Part shown: piece after piece, positions 3,438 to 5,858 of the stretch | How the letters are laid out: each line of letters opens with the position of its first letter | Position numbering within the stretch: the stretch's first letter is position 1 | DNA from: an uncultured Eubacteriales bacterium | GTDB lineage: Bacteria > Bacillota > Clostridia > Oscillospirales > Oscillospiraceae | Assembly (NCBI GenBank): GCA_900554625.1 | Contig: USHP01000135.1 | Location: 1 to 5,858 of the forward strand | DNA length: 5,858 bases | Direction of reading: 5' to 3' | Notes under the pieces: model-generated | The model's input: the letters and a program-made list of their open reading frames with translations, nothing else | What the model was told of the DNA's origin: nothing | The model's database searches: none | Translations under genes and position numbers: made by a program

Positions 3438-5858
3438 TTGTCAGAACCCAAGTCCATTTCTCCTTTGCTGGACGGCTTCCTTATGGGCAGTCCCATGAGC
3501 AGTCATGATGGCATCATCTGCTGTCCTGCCATCCAGGAGAATACGGATCAAAAGTACATAGTCAAGATTATCTCCATTCCTGCCACCCAGGCTCAGATGG
3601 ATGCCCTTCTGCTGGCAGGCGCCTATAAAGATCCTGCGGATGCGATGGAATATTTCCGCAAAAGCGGTGAGGCTATCCTGGAGGAAGCCAAAATCCTGAA
3701 CACCCTTTCCAAGATAGAAGGATTTCTTCCCTATGAGGGCTGGCAGATGGAACCCATCACCCGGCGCAGACTGGGATATGAAGTGTATCTGCTGGGCAGT
3801 TACAAGCGCTCCCTGGACAAATATGTCCGGCGCAATCAGGTCACCCATTTGGAAGCAATCAACTTGGGACTGGATCTGTGCTCTGCACTGTCGGTATGCC
3901 GTCAGGCTGGATACATATATGTGGATTTGAAACCGGCCAATATCTTCATTTCTGAAAAGAAGGAATACCGGATCGGTGATGTTGGGTTTATTCCCATTCG
4001 GGAACTGACCTTTGCCACAATTCCCGACCGATACCGAAGTGATTACACGCCGCCGGAGCTTTCCGACCCCATGGTGCCGCTGAGTCTGACCATCGATACG
4101 TTCGCGTTGGGCATGATTCTCTACCAGCTATATAATGAAGGGCAGCTGCCTGTTATCCCGGCGGCTGATTCGGAAGAGGCGATTGCCGCACCAATCAATG
4201 CCGACTATGAGCTGGCGGAGATCATTTTGAAGGCCATCCATCCTGACCCGGAAAAACGCTGGACAGACCCAAAGGACATGGGACAGGCTCTGGTTTCCTA
4301 CATGCAGAGAAATGCCGTCAATGACGTGCCGATTACCCCGTATCTTCCCCTGGAATTTGAAGAAGCCCAGGCAAAAGAGCAACAGCCGGAAGACGCACCT
4401 GACGACACCGAATCTTCGGATTCTCCGCCGGAGCAAGCAGCGTCCGAAGAAAGCCCACAAGAAGAAATCTCTCAATCGGATGAAACATCCCAGCCCCCCG
4501 AAGCATCATCTGAGGAAGATAGCCCGCCGGAGGAGGCGAGTGCTTCCTCGAACGCTGAGGAAGATCCACAGGAACCTCCTGATTCGGAAGATTCGGAGGA
4601 TCTGGAGGAAGCTGACACCTTGCTCCCCCACGAAATGTCGGATGAACTATCCCGGATTTTGGAAAAAGCGGATGACCTGATTGCCCACGGGACGCCGGAA
4701 GGCGTGGTACTGCCGGAGATTCCCGATCCGCCGGACCCCTTCGCTTTTGTAAAGGAAGATTCCGACGACGTCGACGACGGTTCCATTCCCCGGGATCCGC
4801 TGATGGAGGATGAATCCGATTCTCAGCCCCGGAAGGTTACGAAAAAATTCGCCGACCAAAGCGGGAAACGATTGGCAAAGAAGCTGCTGACCACGCTGAT
4901 TGTCCTTCTGATACTGGCCGGGATTGGCTTTAGCGGGTACTGGTATTACCAAAATATCTACCTACAGACCATCCGCAGCATTGACATTGACGGAACCAAA
5001 CAATCTTTGACCGTCAGCATTGACTCGGATGTGGACGACGCCCTGCTCCAGATCACCTGCTCGGACAATCAGGGAAATATCATGACCCAGGGTGTTCTGA
5101 ACGGGCAGGCAACCTTCACCGGACTGACCCCGGATACGCTGTATTCCATTGAGTTGTCCATTGATGGGTTCCACAAACTGGTGGGCAAAACATCGGATAT
5201 CTTCACCACCGATACCACAACCACCATTTTAAGTTTCACCCCCGCTGCCGGCGAAGAAGATGGCTCCGTGGTTCTGACCTTTACGGTAGAAGGCGAAGAG
5301 CCGGAGACCTGGACACTGAGTTATATGGCAGAAGGAGAAGAAGAGCAGGTACAGACCTTCTCCGGTCACTCCGTTACAGTTCCCAACTTGTCCATCGGCA
5401 AGATGTACACTTTTACCCTGGACGCCGGCGACTCCCTCTCTCTCAGCGGAGAAACGGTTCTGGAATACATGCCTTCCCGCCTGATTCTTGCCAAGGATCT
5501 GACCGTTACCTCTACCGGAAACAATGACATGACCGTACACTGGAATGTACCCGGTGATGTGGTGGTAGACAGCTGGAGCGTGCGCTGCTACAGTGACAGC
5601 GGGTATGACAAACAGTTGACCACCACCGAAACCCAGGTAAGCTTTACGGACATCGATCCCACAGTTGGCTATACCGTGGAAGTGACAGCATCCGGCATGA
5701 CCCAGCCCGCGAAAACCAGCATTACCGCAAATCCCATCAATATTACTCAGTTTACCATGGCAAACGATCAAGATCCGGAGCTGGAAGTACTGAAACTCAG
5801 TTGGGAATACACCGGTTCTGCACCGGAAGGCGGTTGGCTTGTGACATACAGCATTGAC
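3438..5858 (+). CDS. Receptor-like Ser/Thr protein kinase with FN3-like extracytoplasmic domains (C-terminus beyond the window)
   Basis: The frame is open for 807 codons to the right edge. Residues about 1-292 form a divergent Hanks-type kinase: beta-3 lysine in YIVKII (Lys43), alpha-C EEAKILNTL (82-90, probable Glu83), catalytic loop YVDLKPANIF (161-170) with Asp163, Lys165 and Asn168, metal-binding Asp181 in GDVGF (DVG in place of DFG), TPPEL in place of APE, then IDTFALGMILYQL and EKRW as subdomains IX and XI. The glycine-rich loop is not recognisable and the HRD His-Arg is Tyr-Val. Residues about 300-480 are an acidic Ser/Glu/Pro-rich linker with basic residues near the membrane, and 483-504 are one membrane helix. 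Outside are beta-sandwich repeats resembling FN3: about 512-593, 597-681, 682-766, and a fourth begun at 767. There are no PASTA repeats in the visible part, unlike PrkC/PknB. Catalytic residues are kept, so activity is plausible but unproven. It is divergent from the zinc-ribbon/Big2 gene. Ligand and substrates are unknown. Confidence 0.85.
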   Translation, partial: MSEPKSISPLLDGFLMGSPMSSHDGIICCPAIQENTDQKYIVKIISIPATQAQMDALLLAGAYKDPADAMEYFRKSGEAILEEAKILNTLSKIEGFLPYEGWQMEPITRRRLGYEVYLLGSYKRSLDKYVRRNQVTHLEAINLGLDLCSALSVCRQAGYIYVDLKPANIFISEKKEYRIGDVGFIPIRELTFATIPDRYRSDYTPPELSDPMVPLSLTIDTFALGMILYQLYNEGQLPVIPAADSEEAIAAPINADYELAEIILKAIHPDPEKRWTDPKDMGQALVSYMQRNAVNDVPITPYLPLEFEEAQAKEQQPEDAPDDTESSDSPPEQAASEESPQEEISQSDETSQPPEASSEEDSPPEEASASSNAEEDPQEPPDSEDSEDLEEADTLLPHEMSDELSRILEKADDLIAHGTPEGVVLPEIPDPPDPFAFVKEDSDDVDDGSIPRDPLMEDESDSQPRKVTKKFADQSGKRLAKKLLTTLIVLLILAGIGFSGYWYYQNIYLQTIRSIDIDGTKQSLTVSIDSDVDDALLQITCSDNQGNIMTQGVLNGQATFTGLTPDTLYSIELSIDGFHKLVGKTSDIFTTDTTTTILSFTPAAGEEDGSVVLTFTVEGEEPETWTLSYMAEGEEEQVQTFSGHSVTVPNLSIGKMYTFTLDAGDSLSLSGETVLEYMPSRLILAKDLTVTSTGNNDMTVHWNVPGDVVVDSWSVRCYSDSGYDKQLTTTETQVSFTDIDPTVGYTVEVTASGMTQPAKTSITANPINITQFTMANDQDPELEVLKLSWEYTGSAPEGGWLVTYSID

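Noticed and set aside
3441..3848. Minus-strand open frame of about 135 codons
   Set aside because: It is antisense to the N-terminal kinase lobe, with no ribosome site and no recognisable domain.
5229..5771. Minus-strand open frame of about 180 codons
   Set aside because: It is opposite the FN3-like region of the kinase, which is continuous with an intact upstream kinase domain and membrane helix; the antisense frame has no recognisable motif.

Overview
The window looks like chromosomal DNA of an anaerobic, spore-forming Firmicute of the class Clostridia, most likely an Oscillospiraceae/Ruminococcaceae-type gut organism. The grounds are a sporulation signalling gene (spoIIR), a Gram-positive AddB-type recombination subunit, an MEP-pathway isoprenoid kinase, strong GGAGG-type ribosome sites, intrinsic terminators with U-tracts, and moderate GC with AT-rich promoters. 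The genus assignment is inference; no rRNA or marker gene is present. No mobile element, CRISPR array, tRNA or rRNA was seen.

Left half, minus strand (read right to left): ispE (993-1850), spoIIR (328-939), and the first 83 codons of an addB-like gene (1-250, running off the left edge). These are housekeeping and sporulation genes lying in one direction, but hairpin-plus-U-tract terminators separate them. One lies between ispE and spoIIR and ends directly at the spoIIR start codon; the other overlaps the spoIIR stop codon. They are therefore probably separate transcription units. ispE has a clear sigma-A promoter, and spoIIR has a weaker sigma-F-like candidate placed so that the forespore transcript would start inside the upstream hairpin.

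Middle: a small two-helix membrane protein of the DUF378 family (1984-2187, plus) is divergent from ispE and ends at a bidirectional terminator shared with the convergent gene at 2248-3300.

Right half: a divergent pair of single-pass membrane proteins leaves a short AT-rich region with back-to-back sigma-A-type promoters. The minus-strand gene (2248-3300) encodes a cytoplasmic zinc ribbon and acidic segment, one membrane helix and two extracytoplasmic Big2-type Ig-like domains. The plus-strand gene (3438 to the right edge, still open after 807 codons) starts with TTG. It encodes a divergent Ser/Thr protein kinase domain, a long acidic Ser/Glu/Pro-rich linker, one membrane helix and at least three, probably four, fibronectin-III-like extracytoplasmic domains. 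The matching architecture and shared promoter region suggest a transmembrane sensing or envelope module in which the kinase may act on, or with, the zinc-ribbon protein. That link is inference and is the most interesting part of the window.
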